From: Chrysemys picta bellii
Taxonomy: Eukaryota > Chordata > Testudines > Emydidae
NCBI RefSeq assembly: GCF_011386835.1
Contig: NC_088799.1
Location: 72,063,302 to 72,127,301 of the forward strand
DNA: 64,000 bases
Reading direction: 5' to 3'
Shown here: positions 44,870 through 54,385 of the stretch, in pieces
Layout of the letters: each line of letters starts with the position of its first letter
Position numbering within the stretch: position 1 is the stretch's first letter
Notes under the pieces: model-generated
What the model saw: only the letters and a program-made list of their open reading frames with translations
Databases searched by the model: none
Told to the model about the DNA's origin: nothing
Position numbers and translations under genes: made by a program

Positions 44870-45345
44870 TTAGGATAATAGATTTTAAGGCTAGAAGGGA
44901 CCACCCAGGTCATCTTGTCTGATCTCCTGTATATCATAGGTCTCAACACCAGCCAGCACCTGCATACTAAACCCAACAACTGAAATGAGACCAAAAGTAA
45001 ATGAGACCCACAGAAGACTAGACTATTGTGTGACACAGGCAGAGAATAGGAGGACGGAAATGCACAGTGTGCAATGGCAGGGAAATGATTAAATGAGATA
45101 AACCCAGATCATCCTAACAAGTGACCCACACCCGTGTGCTGCAGAGGAAGTTGAAACCTTCCCAAGGTCACAGCCTATCTGACCTATGGGAAAATTCCCC
45201 ACTGATGGTGATCAGTTAGACCCTGCACAGGTGAACAAAAACTAGCCAGCTGAGCACGTGTGAGAGAGAATGCTCAGTGCCACCTTAGTGCCCAAGCCCA
45301 CCTGCACAGTGTCCTATCTCCAGCCCTGGCCATCCCGGATGCTTC
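44870..45345 (-). mobile_element. CR1 3'UTR fragment, old
   Basis: 'taaggctagaagggaccacc', 'caggtcatcttgtctgatct', then 'aagtgacccacacccgtgtg' and 'gcagaggaagttgaaacctt' parallel the 3'UTR of the large CR1 (30505-30720) in the same order. An insertion or unrelated segment of about 100 bases seems to sit at 44990-45095. No coding part remains. Confidence 0.7.
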
Positions 45346-46620
45346 AGAGGAAGAACTTTTTTTTTTTTTTAAGTAAAAGTAAATGGAAGTTTTCCCACTG
45401 AATTCAATGGACTTTACATCAAACCCCGTGGGCTCAGTCCTATGGGGGGTGAGTACTTTGGCCCCTATTTTAGGATTTATAACACTAGTCTATACAGAAA
45501 ACTAGATGTGGTTATAACTGTGTCTTAAGAAGTAACAAAAAAGAAAAAAAACTGTTCTAATGAACAGTTCTCTTCCACCTTCCCCCAGCAAGGGAATTGC
45601 TCTTTCTTCCATAGACAGAGTACAAGTACTTTTACTCTGATTTAAAATTAAAAGAAAAAACAAAGAAAGAGCAACATAATATGCCGATGAGACAGAGCAC
45701 AGTATGTGTGACGCTTACTGTGTCAGCAGTTACCTTTTACTAGTGCCCATACTTGGGACCACTCTACTCTTATGGTGGTAGTGCACAGAATGCAGCATGC
45801 AGCTGCATAGCGAATTACCCCACAGGAATTAACAATATTTTAGATATAATGTAGTATCTTAATTTCTTTTTGTTTACCATCCTCATATTTGAACTTCTTG
45901 TCATAAGGTGACATAAGTGAACAGGAAAGTATGCTTGCTTTAAGATATAATTAGGAATTGGGCATTTAAACTCTGTGAACATATGGAAATACTGGTGCAG
46001 GTTCAATAGTTAAATATTTAATTCCTCTTTCCAAGGACTCACTTTTTAATAATCCTCGGTGGAACAGGTACCATTTCAGAAAAGCACATTAATCATAAGT
46101 GACCTATAATTACAAGCACAAGTATACTGTATGAATTAATGAGCTACTGACATTTAATGGAGTTTGTATTCAGTAAAAACACAGTGATATGAAAAGTCAA
46201 AAACAAAAACAATATTTTTTTCCTTTAAAAAAAAAAGGCTAAGCTGCATTTCACACTGTGCTCTTACAGCAGTCTTCTTGTTCTCTGTTTTGAATTAGAC
46301 ATTAGAGGAGGTCAATACAAGGCAATTGTTCAGAATATCAGTTCAATTGAGACTACAAGGTTGAAAAGAAAGTAATAGCCCATCTTATTGTCTCTCTTAC
46401 CCTTTCTGTATGGGTTTATAACTTTATCTGGAGTTTTTCTTTTCCTGAAGGAGCACTGATTATGTCCATTTCATATATACTCTAGTGGGAGCAATCTACG
46501 TATATTTGGCTATGAAGATGAAATTAAGAATGGGTGAACCTGATCATTTCTCCAGCTGAGCCTTACATTGGTTTAGCTTGGTAGCCAGGCAAGTCAAGCA
46601 TATAAGTACTTGATTAAATT
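45346..46620. other. No gene recognised
   Basis: A T-run lies at 45358-45370. 'cactgaattcaatggacttt' at 45397-45416 is a trace of the near-palindromic family. The remainder is unique and AT-rich. Confidence 0.45.
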
Positions 46621-46705
46621 GGGCCCTAGTCAACAAACCACTTAAACATGTGCTTACGTCAATTATGTCAATGGGACTTAAGTGTGTGCTTAAGTGCTTT
46701 GACCT
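46621..46705. repeat. Near-palindromic 'cttaaacatgtgctta...taagtgtgtgcttaag' repeat
   Basis: 'ccacttaaacatgtgcttac' faces 'ttaagtgtgtgcttaagtgc' across the centre 'aattatgtcaatgggac'. It belongs to the same old family as 44240-44345. Confidence 0.55.
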
Positions 46706-46776
46706 ATAGGGATGGACTGCTAAATTGGGACTCCAAAGGTTAGCCAAACTTGGATAGTCTGCAAAACTGATTGGTG

Positions 46777-46850
46777 CAACTCCAATTAATTTCAGTTGAT
46801 TTTCACCAGTTTAAAACTGGAGTAACAGAGTGGAGAATCAGACCCTTTCA
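46777..46850. repeat. Old near-palindromic repeat fragment
   Basis: 'caactccaattaatttcagt' then 'tttcaccagtttaaaactgg' and 'agtaacagagtggagaatca' resemble a widespread amniote repeat with 'acaccagtgtaaatctggagtaac' type words. Arms are partly retained. Confidence 0.45.
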
Positions 46851-47385
46851 AATGGTACTTGTTAATATGTAGTAGGCAGCTGATCATTTCTCAGCTAAAG
46901 ATGTAATGCCTACAAAATAAAACAATTCTGTATTATCTGACACATGATAAAATATACAATATTTGCTGTAGGTGATAAAATATACAATATTTGCAATATA
47001 ATCTTTGTGTCAAATGCATTCCACTTTAGATTGTATATAGGATTCTTTATCATTTTATTCTTAATGTAAAACTCTGGTTAACATCTGAAACTAACCCAAT
47101 AAAGTAATGGGGATGGAACTTAAACATAACTCTTTTTATTTCCCTCTCCCCTAATTTTTGATGTAAAACATTTGTTTTTCCGTTCTGAAGAGGAAGCCAA
47201 TAGATGGATTAAATTCTAACTGTCACAGAAAGTGAGTACAAAACAAACCAAGGAAGTGATGATGTTATATAGTTCTGTAGTTTAGTTGAGGCACTTGGCA
47301 GCAGAGTATGACTGCCCTACACTACTTTGATCATCATCCAAACCAAAAGCACAGCACAAGAGATTAAAAGGATCATAAAAGAGGA
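46851..47385. other. No gene recognised; local 'gataaaatatacaatatttg' duplication
   Basis: 'gataaaatatacaatatttg' occurs at 46947-46966 and again at 46974-46993, a tandem duplication of about 27 bases. Otherwise unique AT-rich DNA. Confidence 0.6.
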
Positions 47386-47586
47386 CCTAATAGAACTTTG
47401 AGGAGTCCAGTGGCACCTTAAAGACTAATAGATTTATTTGGGCATAAACTTTCGTGGGTAAAAAAAACACTTCTTCAGGTGCATGGAGTGAAAATTACAG
47501 ATATAAACATAAATATACTTGATTCCTAGTTGTTTTTGTATATACAGACTAACACAGCTACCCATCTGATACCTAGTAGAACTTTG
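47386..47586. mobile_element. Penelope-like insertion with 15-bp target duplication
   Basis: The body (47401-47571) is flanked by cctaatagaactttg (47386-47400) and cctagtagaactttg (47572-47586), 14 of 15 identical. The left part is minus-oriented: aggagtccagtggcacctta, then 'aagactaatagatttatttg'. The right part is the plus-oriented terminal tail 'gttgtttttgtatatacaga' and 'ctaacacagctacccatctg'. This is the plan of the foldback at 23823-24370, but with almost all of the right arm missing. No coding sequence. Confidence 0.7.
47438..47478 (-). ncRNA. Hammerhead-like motif, third copy
   Basis: On the minus strand the core box CTGAAGA (47478-47472) is intact, followed by an extra A, a stem region with GTG...CAC that has decayed in the middle, GAAA (47453-47450) and a short GT-TTAT-GC stem. 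The base after that stem is C, not the U expected before the cleavage site, so activity is doubtful. Confidence 0.35.
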
Positions 47587-47625
47587 TCAGCCCACGCTTG
47601 CCAGCCAATGTGACTTCCTGGGATT

Positions 47626-47926
47626 CACATGTCTGACTACATTTACAGTGCAACTGTTATAATCTGAAATTTGTGTAGACATACCTGTGCTAGCTTTAAT
47701 CTAGCTAGCTCTTTAAAAATAGCAGCGAGGACAAAGCAACACAAGCTTCAGTACAAGCTATACAAGCCCACCTTGCTCGCCTGAGTATACACTCACATTG
47801 CTAGCTTGCACTGAAGCCCACACTGCTGCATCTTCACTGCTATTTTTAGCGAGCTAGTTGGATTAAAGGTAGCACAGGTATGTCTGCATGAGCTGCAAAT
47901 TATAGCTCTGGTTGCAATGTAAATGC
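47626..47926. mobile_element. Harbinger-like palindromic MITE, second family (copy 1)
   Basis: 'gtagacatacctgtgctagc', 'tttaatctagctagctcttt' and 'aaaaatagcagcgagga' face 'cttcactgctatttttagcg', 'agctagttggattaaaggta' and 'gcacaggtatgtctgcatga'. The arms are about 140 bases and the centre is near 47780. Outer ends carry decayed 'tgtctgactacatttacagt' and 'gttgcaatgtaaatgc'. It is the same family as 57108-57362. Confidence 0.65.
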
Positions 47927-49274
47927 TGAGTCCCAAAGAAATTGGGCACTTTTTAATCTGAATATGCTTTTCCTACATCACCATGTTTGCCCAGATTTTT
48001 TCTTTGTAATGTATCGATAATTTTTTAATTTATGCATGTTTGCACCTCCCAGATCATTAACATAGAGTTCATCCAGATTCTCAGATACAGATCTTTACTA
48101 ACGCCATCAGAGGCCTGTCTCCTCTCCACATTGCACATGCTCTAGGTTCCATTAATGTCAATGGGACTTATGTGTGCATATGGAGGGAAGAATAGACCTC
48201 TAAGAAACAAACACCTGAAATTAATATTTGGCACTGAAAAAACAAGCCAGGACAGATGCATAGTTGCTTTTAAAGGGTAAAGTCATCACTGCATAACAAA
48301 CAATTAGCATGCAGAACCTTCATTATGTAGTATCTGATAGTAAAGTGCACTTAGCATTATTAGCAAATCATAGTGCTTTATGAATAGCACATGGCTTATT
48401 CACCTGCTTTTTTTTAATAAGTGCAGCTTTTCCGATGCTAATAAAGTTAACTTTGATATAGGAAACCAACATGAAGATAGAAGCATTTCATTACGAGTAC
48501 ATTAAAAAGAAAGTAGAGTGATGAAAGTATATATGTAATGAAGCTCCACAATTAAAGGTCCAATTACTGAAGGTCACTCTATTCAGGAAAAAAATACATG
48601 TTCCTAGAAAACTTGTTCATAGAAACCCAGCCTTCAGTCTCAGAAAAGGGAGAATTACTTTATGTTCTTTTTAGCGGGATTAAGAGTTATTTGGCACAAT
48701 TTGTAAAGTTCTTTCTTCTCTGTCATTCTTACACATAGTTCTATTTACAATCAGACGTGCATGCTGGGAAGCTATGATGGGAAGTAGCTAGTGTGGGGGA
48801 TAATGCATACATTATTCCTGACTCTAGTATAAGTATCTTGTGCACCTGCAGTTCTAGATAATTTTGGAAATAGGAATAAGTGCTTGGAAATACATAGCAA
48901 TTCTTTTTCAGGCATTTATAGGGATCTTTACTATGCCAAGCATGTTTTCAGTATACCTGTATGCCATAGACTGAAATGGTTCCTTTATAAAAATGCATTT
49001 GTTTTATAATATACATGAGTAAACTTTACCATTTGAAAAAATGTTAGGTTATATTAAACCAGGAAATTAAATACAAGACAATATATCTTTAAAAAAATGC
49101 AGCATCTAACTTATGCTGCTGGGAAATATGATGATCATTCTACAAAGGTAACAGCATTTTTTTTGTTTTGTCAGAGTGCTTGTTAGGACTAGGTTTTCTG
49201 TTCAAACTTTGAATTTCCTTCATTTGCTATTTCAGTCAAATTTTTGTTTGAATTTAATGCCAAAAGCTAACAGC
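47927..49274. other. No gene recognised
   Basis: Unique AT-rich DNA. 'tccattaatgtcaatgggac' (48148-48167) is a near-palindromic trace. Confidence 0.45.
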
Positions 49275-49626
49275 CTATATATCAGGGGTCGGCAATGTTC
49301 GGCACACGGCTTGTCAGGATAAGCACCCTGGCGGGCCGGGCCAGTTTTATTTACCTGCTGACGCGGCAGGTTTGGCCGATCGCGGCCCCCACTGGCTGCG
49401 GTTCGCTGTACCGGGCCAATGGGGGCGGCGAGAAGCTGCGGCCAACACATCGCTCGCCCGTGCCGCTCCTCGCCGCCCCCATTGGCCCAGGACGGCGAAC
49501 TGCAGCCAGTGGGGGCCGCGATCGGCCAAACCTGCCGCGTCAGCAGGTAAATAAAACTGGTCCAGCCCGCCAGGGTGCTTACCCTGGCGAGCCGCGTGCC
49601 GAACGTTGCCGACCCCTGCTATATAT
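49275..49626. mobile_element. Intact palindromic hAT-like MITE with perfect 8-bp target duplication
   Basis: The body is 49283-49618 (336 bp). Ends are CAGGGGTCGGCAATGTTCGG and, at the right, CGAACGTTGCCGACCCCTG. The 8-bp ctatatat precedes and follows it exactly (49275-49282 and 49619-49626). The arms pair over nearly their full length; for example 'tttacctgctgacgcggcag' pairs with 'ctgccgcgtcagcaggtaaa'. It is GC- and CpG-rich in an AT-rich neighbourhood. Frames on both strands (49232-49726) are mirror readings of the palindrome. Sister copy: 2723-3243. Confidence 0.92.
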
Positions 49627-49734
49627 ATTTTACATCAAGACATATATTGAGTGGCCTGCATATAAGTCATTTCTTCTGATTTTTGTCAACCCTATCTGTT
49701 TGTCTGTTTACTCTTTCATATATTAAGTATAACG

Positions 49735-49825
49735 GCAGGGAATGTGTTTCACTATATATTTGTAGAGCGCATAGCACAATAGGGCACCAGGCCTGCCTGA
49801 GACCTTTGAGTGCCACCATAATACA
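49735..49825 (+). repeat. MIR-like 3' tail fragment
   Basis: 'tttgtagagcgcatagcaca' then 'atagggcaccaggcctgcct' and 'agtgccaccataatacaaat' match the turtle-type MIR 3' tail words (acagcgcctagcaca, aatacaaataataa). Confidence 0.6.
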
Positions 49826-50364
49826 AATTCAGAATAATACCTAAGTAGGAGCAATACTTGGAGCAGAGACCTCTAGGTGCTGCAGGAAATGCTACTGTTA
49901 ATTCAGTGGCTGATGCCCTTTCATCAGAGTTAGTACTATGGTCTAGTATGGTATTAGTGGACACTGCTGCTATACTTGCTGTTTTTTCAGATGACTCAGA
50001 AACCAAAAGTCCTGATCTCTTATGATCATTGAAGGTTACTTAATACTTTTTGTAAGAGCAGTAGTGTTAACACTGGTGTCCTTGTGAAATTCCAAATTTG
50101 ATAGTTCTTCCAATTCAGTTTTAGCTGTGTATATAGTATGCTTATCAACTGTTGTAAAGTGTTACTGTGGGCTATTAAATCACAGCCCTATTTCAGTTCA
50201 GAGATGGCTGCATCTCAGTGGTGTAGAACTCCTTTTGAAGACAAAACTTGGTACTCTCACTGTAAAACAAAACTTTCCTTCCTAGCTTCCTTCTTCCTGC
50301 TTATAGATGTACCCACTCTTTGCAGAAGCAAACATTGGCACATGCAGTTGAAAAAATGTTAAAA
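49826..50364. other. No gene recognised
   Basis: Unique sequence without domain or repeat ends. Confidence 0.5.
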
Positions 50365-50528
50365 CCTATGAAAAAGAATGACCCATACTGGGTCAGACCA
50401 AAGGTCCACCTAGCCCAGTATCCTGTCTTCCAGCAGTGGCCAATGCCAGGTGCTTCAGAGAGAATGAACAGAACAGGTAATCATCAAGTGATCCATTCCC
50501 TGGAGGCCATTCCCAGCTTCTGGTAATC
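50365..50528 (-). mobile_element. CR1 3'UTR terminus, same subfamily as 18746-19672
   Basis: 'gacccatactgggtcagacc', 'aaaggtccacctagcccagt' and 'atcctgtcttccagcagtgg' with 'gaatgaacagaacaggtaat' is the complement of the CR1 3'UTR ending. Only about 160 bases were copied. Confidence 0.9.
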
Positions 50529-50718
50529 AATGCAATATTGTATGTACAGAAGTGAAACCTATGCTGAGGTCCAGCTGATAATGTAGACTCATTTATTAAA
50601 TGATATTAAAGCACTTTGAAATCTATTTTAGTGGATGATACAACAAAAATATAAGGAAATTATCACAAAATATACTGAACAGTCTGCTTTTCCAGTTATA
50701 AGCATGACACATGCTAAC
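50529..50718. other. Unassigned spacer
   Basis: Nothing recognisable is visible. Confidence 0.5.
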
Positions 50719-51466
50719 TGTTGGGGATCAACACTGAATGAATTTAGGAGTTTCTTTCAGTCTGATGGGGTTTCCAAAATCCTGAGTAAGGCTGAGGCCC
50801 GGGAAAGGCTGGAGCAGTTCTGGGCCAGGAAAGTTCTGCCCCCTAGACCATGCACTGAGCATGCTACTGGGGAAAGGAGCAGTATAAAAGAGCTCCAGCA
50901 GCCCAGGCAGTTGGGAGGAGAGAAGACATTTTCAGGAAGAGCACTGTTTGGTAAGGGTTGGGGGGATGGAGGAGCAGCAGCAGCAGCACCTCCTTCTCCT
51001 CTTATTGAGGAGGTCTGGCTGTGAGTCTTTTCCCCCCTCCTTTGAAACATCACCTCAGAGGTAGGGAGACCGATGTGTGGGGGCAGCAGAAATTCACCTG
51101 TATCAGCCCTGACACACTCGGGATTTGGATCAAAGGACTATAATCGAACAGCAGCTGCAACCCAAACTGAGACATCAGGTGTAGTAGGAGGTGGGCTAGG
51201 GGCAGTTGAACACGAGGTGGGTCAAATGTAGGCCTGTCTGTGCTGTCATACTTTCATGGCCCTGTGCTGGGACCCAGTGGAGTGGGAGGGTCTCCCAGAT
51301 TCACCTGTACCTAACCTTGGGATTGGCAGGACCAGAGGTTTAGCAACAAGGAGGCTGACCCAGCTGAACCCCGTTCAAGGGTCCCAGACACATTGGATGA
51401 AAAGAGAGACTGGGGCACTAGCCTGCTGACCAAACTGACAACCCCACTATACAGCCCTTCAAAGTG
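50719..51466 (+). repeat. LTR-like unit C (boundaries uncertain)
   Basis: It begins near tgttggggatcaacactg. A TATA-like 'gcagtataaaagagctcc' lies at about 50879-50896, followed by 'agcagcagcagcagcac' and by G/A-rich sequence. The right limit is probably near 'aaccccactatacag'. The promoter-like TATA and leader-like body follow the plan of units A and B. No internal domain and no target duplication were recognised. Confidence 0.35.
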
Positions 51467-53189
51467 CTAGATAACTGTAATGACTTAGAGACTTACATGG
51501 AAAGAAGGAAGAGATCATTAGAGGGGAAAACAAGGCCTTCATAAATTCTATGGTTCTTCCCCAGGATTCCCATTCTATTAAGAGGCATGGGGCAGAATAG
51601 TTTTGTCACATGGTTATTTTCCAGATGACAGTAATGTGGGATTGAAAATATCTGCTCTGTGTAGACTCCTTGAATAGCAGTGAATAGTGGATGGATGGGT
51701 GAGGGCATAGCATAGCTAAAATGAATTCACTACTATGCAAATATTGTACTTTGGGCTTTCCCGCCTGTGATGGAAAGAATTCGCAAAGGGATATCCACTC
51801 ATCCCAGCCATTCTGTAGCCTAAACAGGATTCCTCACCATATCCATTCAGCATCTTGTCTGACTACTTTGTAAGTGCACTGGGTTTAGGATCTAGGATTA
51901 GCTAATTCCCATCATCATCACCACACTTTGAGATTAACACCTATGTTCTCTAGGCCAACATATTCCTGGATGTACTAGTGATTTTATTTCACTTGTCTAG
52001 AATTTGTGATATCCGACTTGCTCCCCTAACAGCAGGCACCAAGTCCCTGAGACTGTGTGCCAAACATGTTTCAGAAATATACATTTTATAAAATTCCCTT
52101 ATCTCATTGCAGTTTCTGTAGTTGAAATGCCCCAAATGGCCTATTTTCTGTCCTTGCTGTGTTTTCAGATGTTTGTGAGAATGAACTAGTTCTATTTTCC
52201 TCTGCATATCATGGTCTTTATCGTGAAAATGTATTTTTGTGTTCTTCTTATTCTAGAAATACCAGGAAAGACTGTGTTCAGCCAGTGTTAAGAGACTAAC
52301 TTAACACTCATAAGCAAAAACATATGGCCTGAAGAATTTTGTTTGAACAAAAGTTTAAGATCTGGCCCAGAACTCCATCTGTATCTTTGCCCATATTGTT
52401 TAGGATTTGCTGCACATGGCTTTTATGTTTTAACTGAACTGTGATATTACACAGAGAACTGGTAGCTCAGCCTGGTATAAATGTTGCCTGACACGTCCCA
52501 TTGTAAGACCCTGTTTTTAGTTTGTTATAAACTCTGCTGCAATTTAACTGGTTGGGCTGAAATGTCCCATGCCAATTGTCTGCCTTAGGCTGATTTTGTG
52601 TGTGTGCAATTTTCCGCCAGAACAGTTCTGCCATTTCTGAGAACAAGGTTAGGGAAAAATGTTTTGCATGTTAAAAAATTCTGGTGACCTTTTCTTTCGG
52701 AAGTCCCAGTGTCCCTGTGCTTTGGAGTAGGACCTCAGAATTTGGCAGGGGAGTGGCCTTTGTGTCAGGGATGTGCCTTTTGCTGTTCCCATGAAAGTCC
52801 ACCCAACTTTGAAAAACTCACTTGTGACCAGCTCAGTAGAGACTCCTTACATCTTTACAGGGAAATTCTATGAAGATTCTGTCCACACTAAGCACTCCCC
52901 AGCCCTTCAAAGTTCCTATATACTGACCGAAATGTGCATGGGCCATCCCCAGAGTTGACTGAGCATGGTCCTTCCAGTCCAGGGCTGCCAGGGCTCAGCT
53001 GGACTTTCTGTGCATCTTGTACTCCTGGCTGCTGCAGACCAGGGTGGGGCTGAGCACTGGAACTGAGATCAAGGAGCCTGTCTCTTCTGTGCGCTTAGTG
53101 ACTGCTTCCTGCTTGACAGAGACAGCTGGGAAGGAAGCTGTCTGAATCAAATTAAAAAGGGACAAGAACCAGATCACGGAGCGTAGCTT
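51467..53189. other. No gene recognised
   Basis: Unique sequence. Frames at 51493-51708, 51989-52207 and 52995-53177 carry no domain. Confidence 0.5.
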
Positions 53190-53573
53190 GGGACAAGCAG
53201 GGGTGAAAGTAAGATGAAAGACTTACCAGTATGGGGACCTGGCTACAGGCCTTGGCTGAAGGGGCGGGGCAGGGGGGGTCAGTCTCCCCCTGCCAGCCCT
53301 TCCACACTGCCCTAACCCTAAGCAATTTAAAGGGCCCGCAGCTCTGGCCGCTGCCACGGTAGCGATGGCCAGGAGCCCCGGGCCCTTTTAAATCACTGGG
53401 CACCGGCGCAGCTGCCCTTTGCCACCCCCACTTCCTTGTCAATGGCCATGGGGGGTATTTGTCAAAATGGCAGTGATGTTAAAGTGCTTTAACGTCAGCT
53501 GCGTACGGGCTGGTACTGGTGGCCACTTCTTACCGGTACGCCGTACTGCCCCACTTTTACCTCTGGGGACAAG
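53190..53573. mobile_element. hAT-like MITE with exact 8-bp duplication (368 bp)
   Basis: The body is 53198-53565. The left end is CAGGGGTGAAAGTAAG, and the complement of the right end is CAGAGGTAAAAGTGGGGC. The sequence gggacaag flanks both sides exactly (53190-53197 and 53566-53573). The interior is GC-rich, with 'taaagggcccgcagctctgg' against 'ccgggcccttttaaatcact', and with 'accggtacgccgtactg' near the right end. Frames inside (53152-53442, 53419-53649) derive from it and have no domain. Confidence 0.85.
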
Positions 53574-53849
53574 GATCCTGGAGAGGGGAAGATTGGGACT
53601 GAGTCTTGCAGGGGGGGATGGGAGGAGACTGGGGCTGGGAACTGGGTGAGGGAGAGACTGGGTTTGGCTGACCACAGAATGGAACTGGGAGCCACTGTAG
53701 GGAGACTGGAATTGGCTGGGTGAGGAGACTATTGAGGGGCTGGGACAGTTACACCGCAGCAGGCTACTGCAGGTTAAATTCACAGTCCAGCTTGCTACGG
53801 TCTGATTGTGTGTATAGACAATCCCTCAGAGTTTAAGGATGGAACTTTC
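53574..53849. other. No gene recognised; G-rich 'gggactggg' words
   Basis: From 53580 to 53740 loosely repeated 'gagactgggg/gggaactggg' words occur, probably a degenerate short tandem. The minus-strand serine/proline frames here come from that composition. Confidence 0.45.
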
Positions 53850-54175
53850 AGACGGGTTCAGTACCACAATGGGGGCCACAGCTCAGCTCCCATTTATGTA
53901 TTTCAATAAGCACCCAATGTGATGAGCTCTAATTTTAAATCTAGCCCCAAGTGTCACAATGGGAGCTGCTAGGTGCTGAATGCTTTTGAAAATCTGAATC
54001 TTATTTAGGAGGAGCTTTGGAAAATCCAACCCCTATCATGCCTGTTGAGCACTTGAATATCAGGCCTTGAGTTCTTTTGAAAATCTGGCCCTAAGTGATT
54101 TGGTTGACAGAGCTCAGAGTTGAGTTCCGATTTTTTAAGTGCCTTAGTCACAAGACCATCCTTCTCTCTTGAGGT
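53850..54175. repeat. Old dispersed repeats ('tttgaaaatctggccctaag') and a MIR-like trace
   Basis: 'aatgcttttgaaaatctgaa', 'gagttcttttgaaaatctgg' and 'ccctaagtg' repeat the word set seen at 23290-23435. At about 54095-54175 'gacagagctcagagttgagt' and 'gccttagtcacaagaccatc' resemble a reversed MIR head. Confidence 0.4.
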
Positions 54176-54209
54176 CTTTTGTTATGGACAGAGGTAGGAC
54201 TGACCTATC

Positions 54210-54385
54210 TAAGGATGTGTTGTAGCCATGTTGGTCCCAAGCTATGAGAGAAATAAGGTAGGTGAGATAATATCCCTTATTGGCCCAAATGGATGACATA
54301 CGATATTGATGACATGTTGGTCATAAATGTTCTGTTGGTGGAAAGTACAAGCTTTCAAGCTACACATAGCTCAAAATATAATCAA
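54210..54385 (-). mobile_element. Penelope-like fragment, fourth subfamily
   Basis: 'gttgtagccatgttggtccc', 'agagaaataaggtaggtgag', 'ataatatcccttattggccc' and 'acaagctttcaagctacaca' follow the order of a widespread turtle repeat that reads, on the minus strand, ...agctCGAAAgcttgt... with an upstream CTGAAGA. Here the GAAA word survives (minus, TTGAAAGC) but the CTGAAGA box is lost. Confidence 0.5.

Noticed and set aside
49232..49726. Frames of 60-143 codons around 49.4 kb and a CpG-rich patch that looks like a promoter island
   Set aside because: All lie in the palindromic MITE, whose two arms give mirror-image proteins. The CpG density is that of the element.
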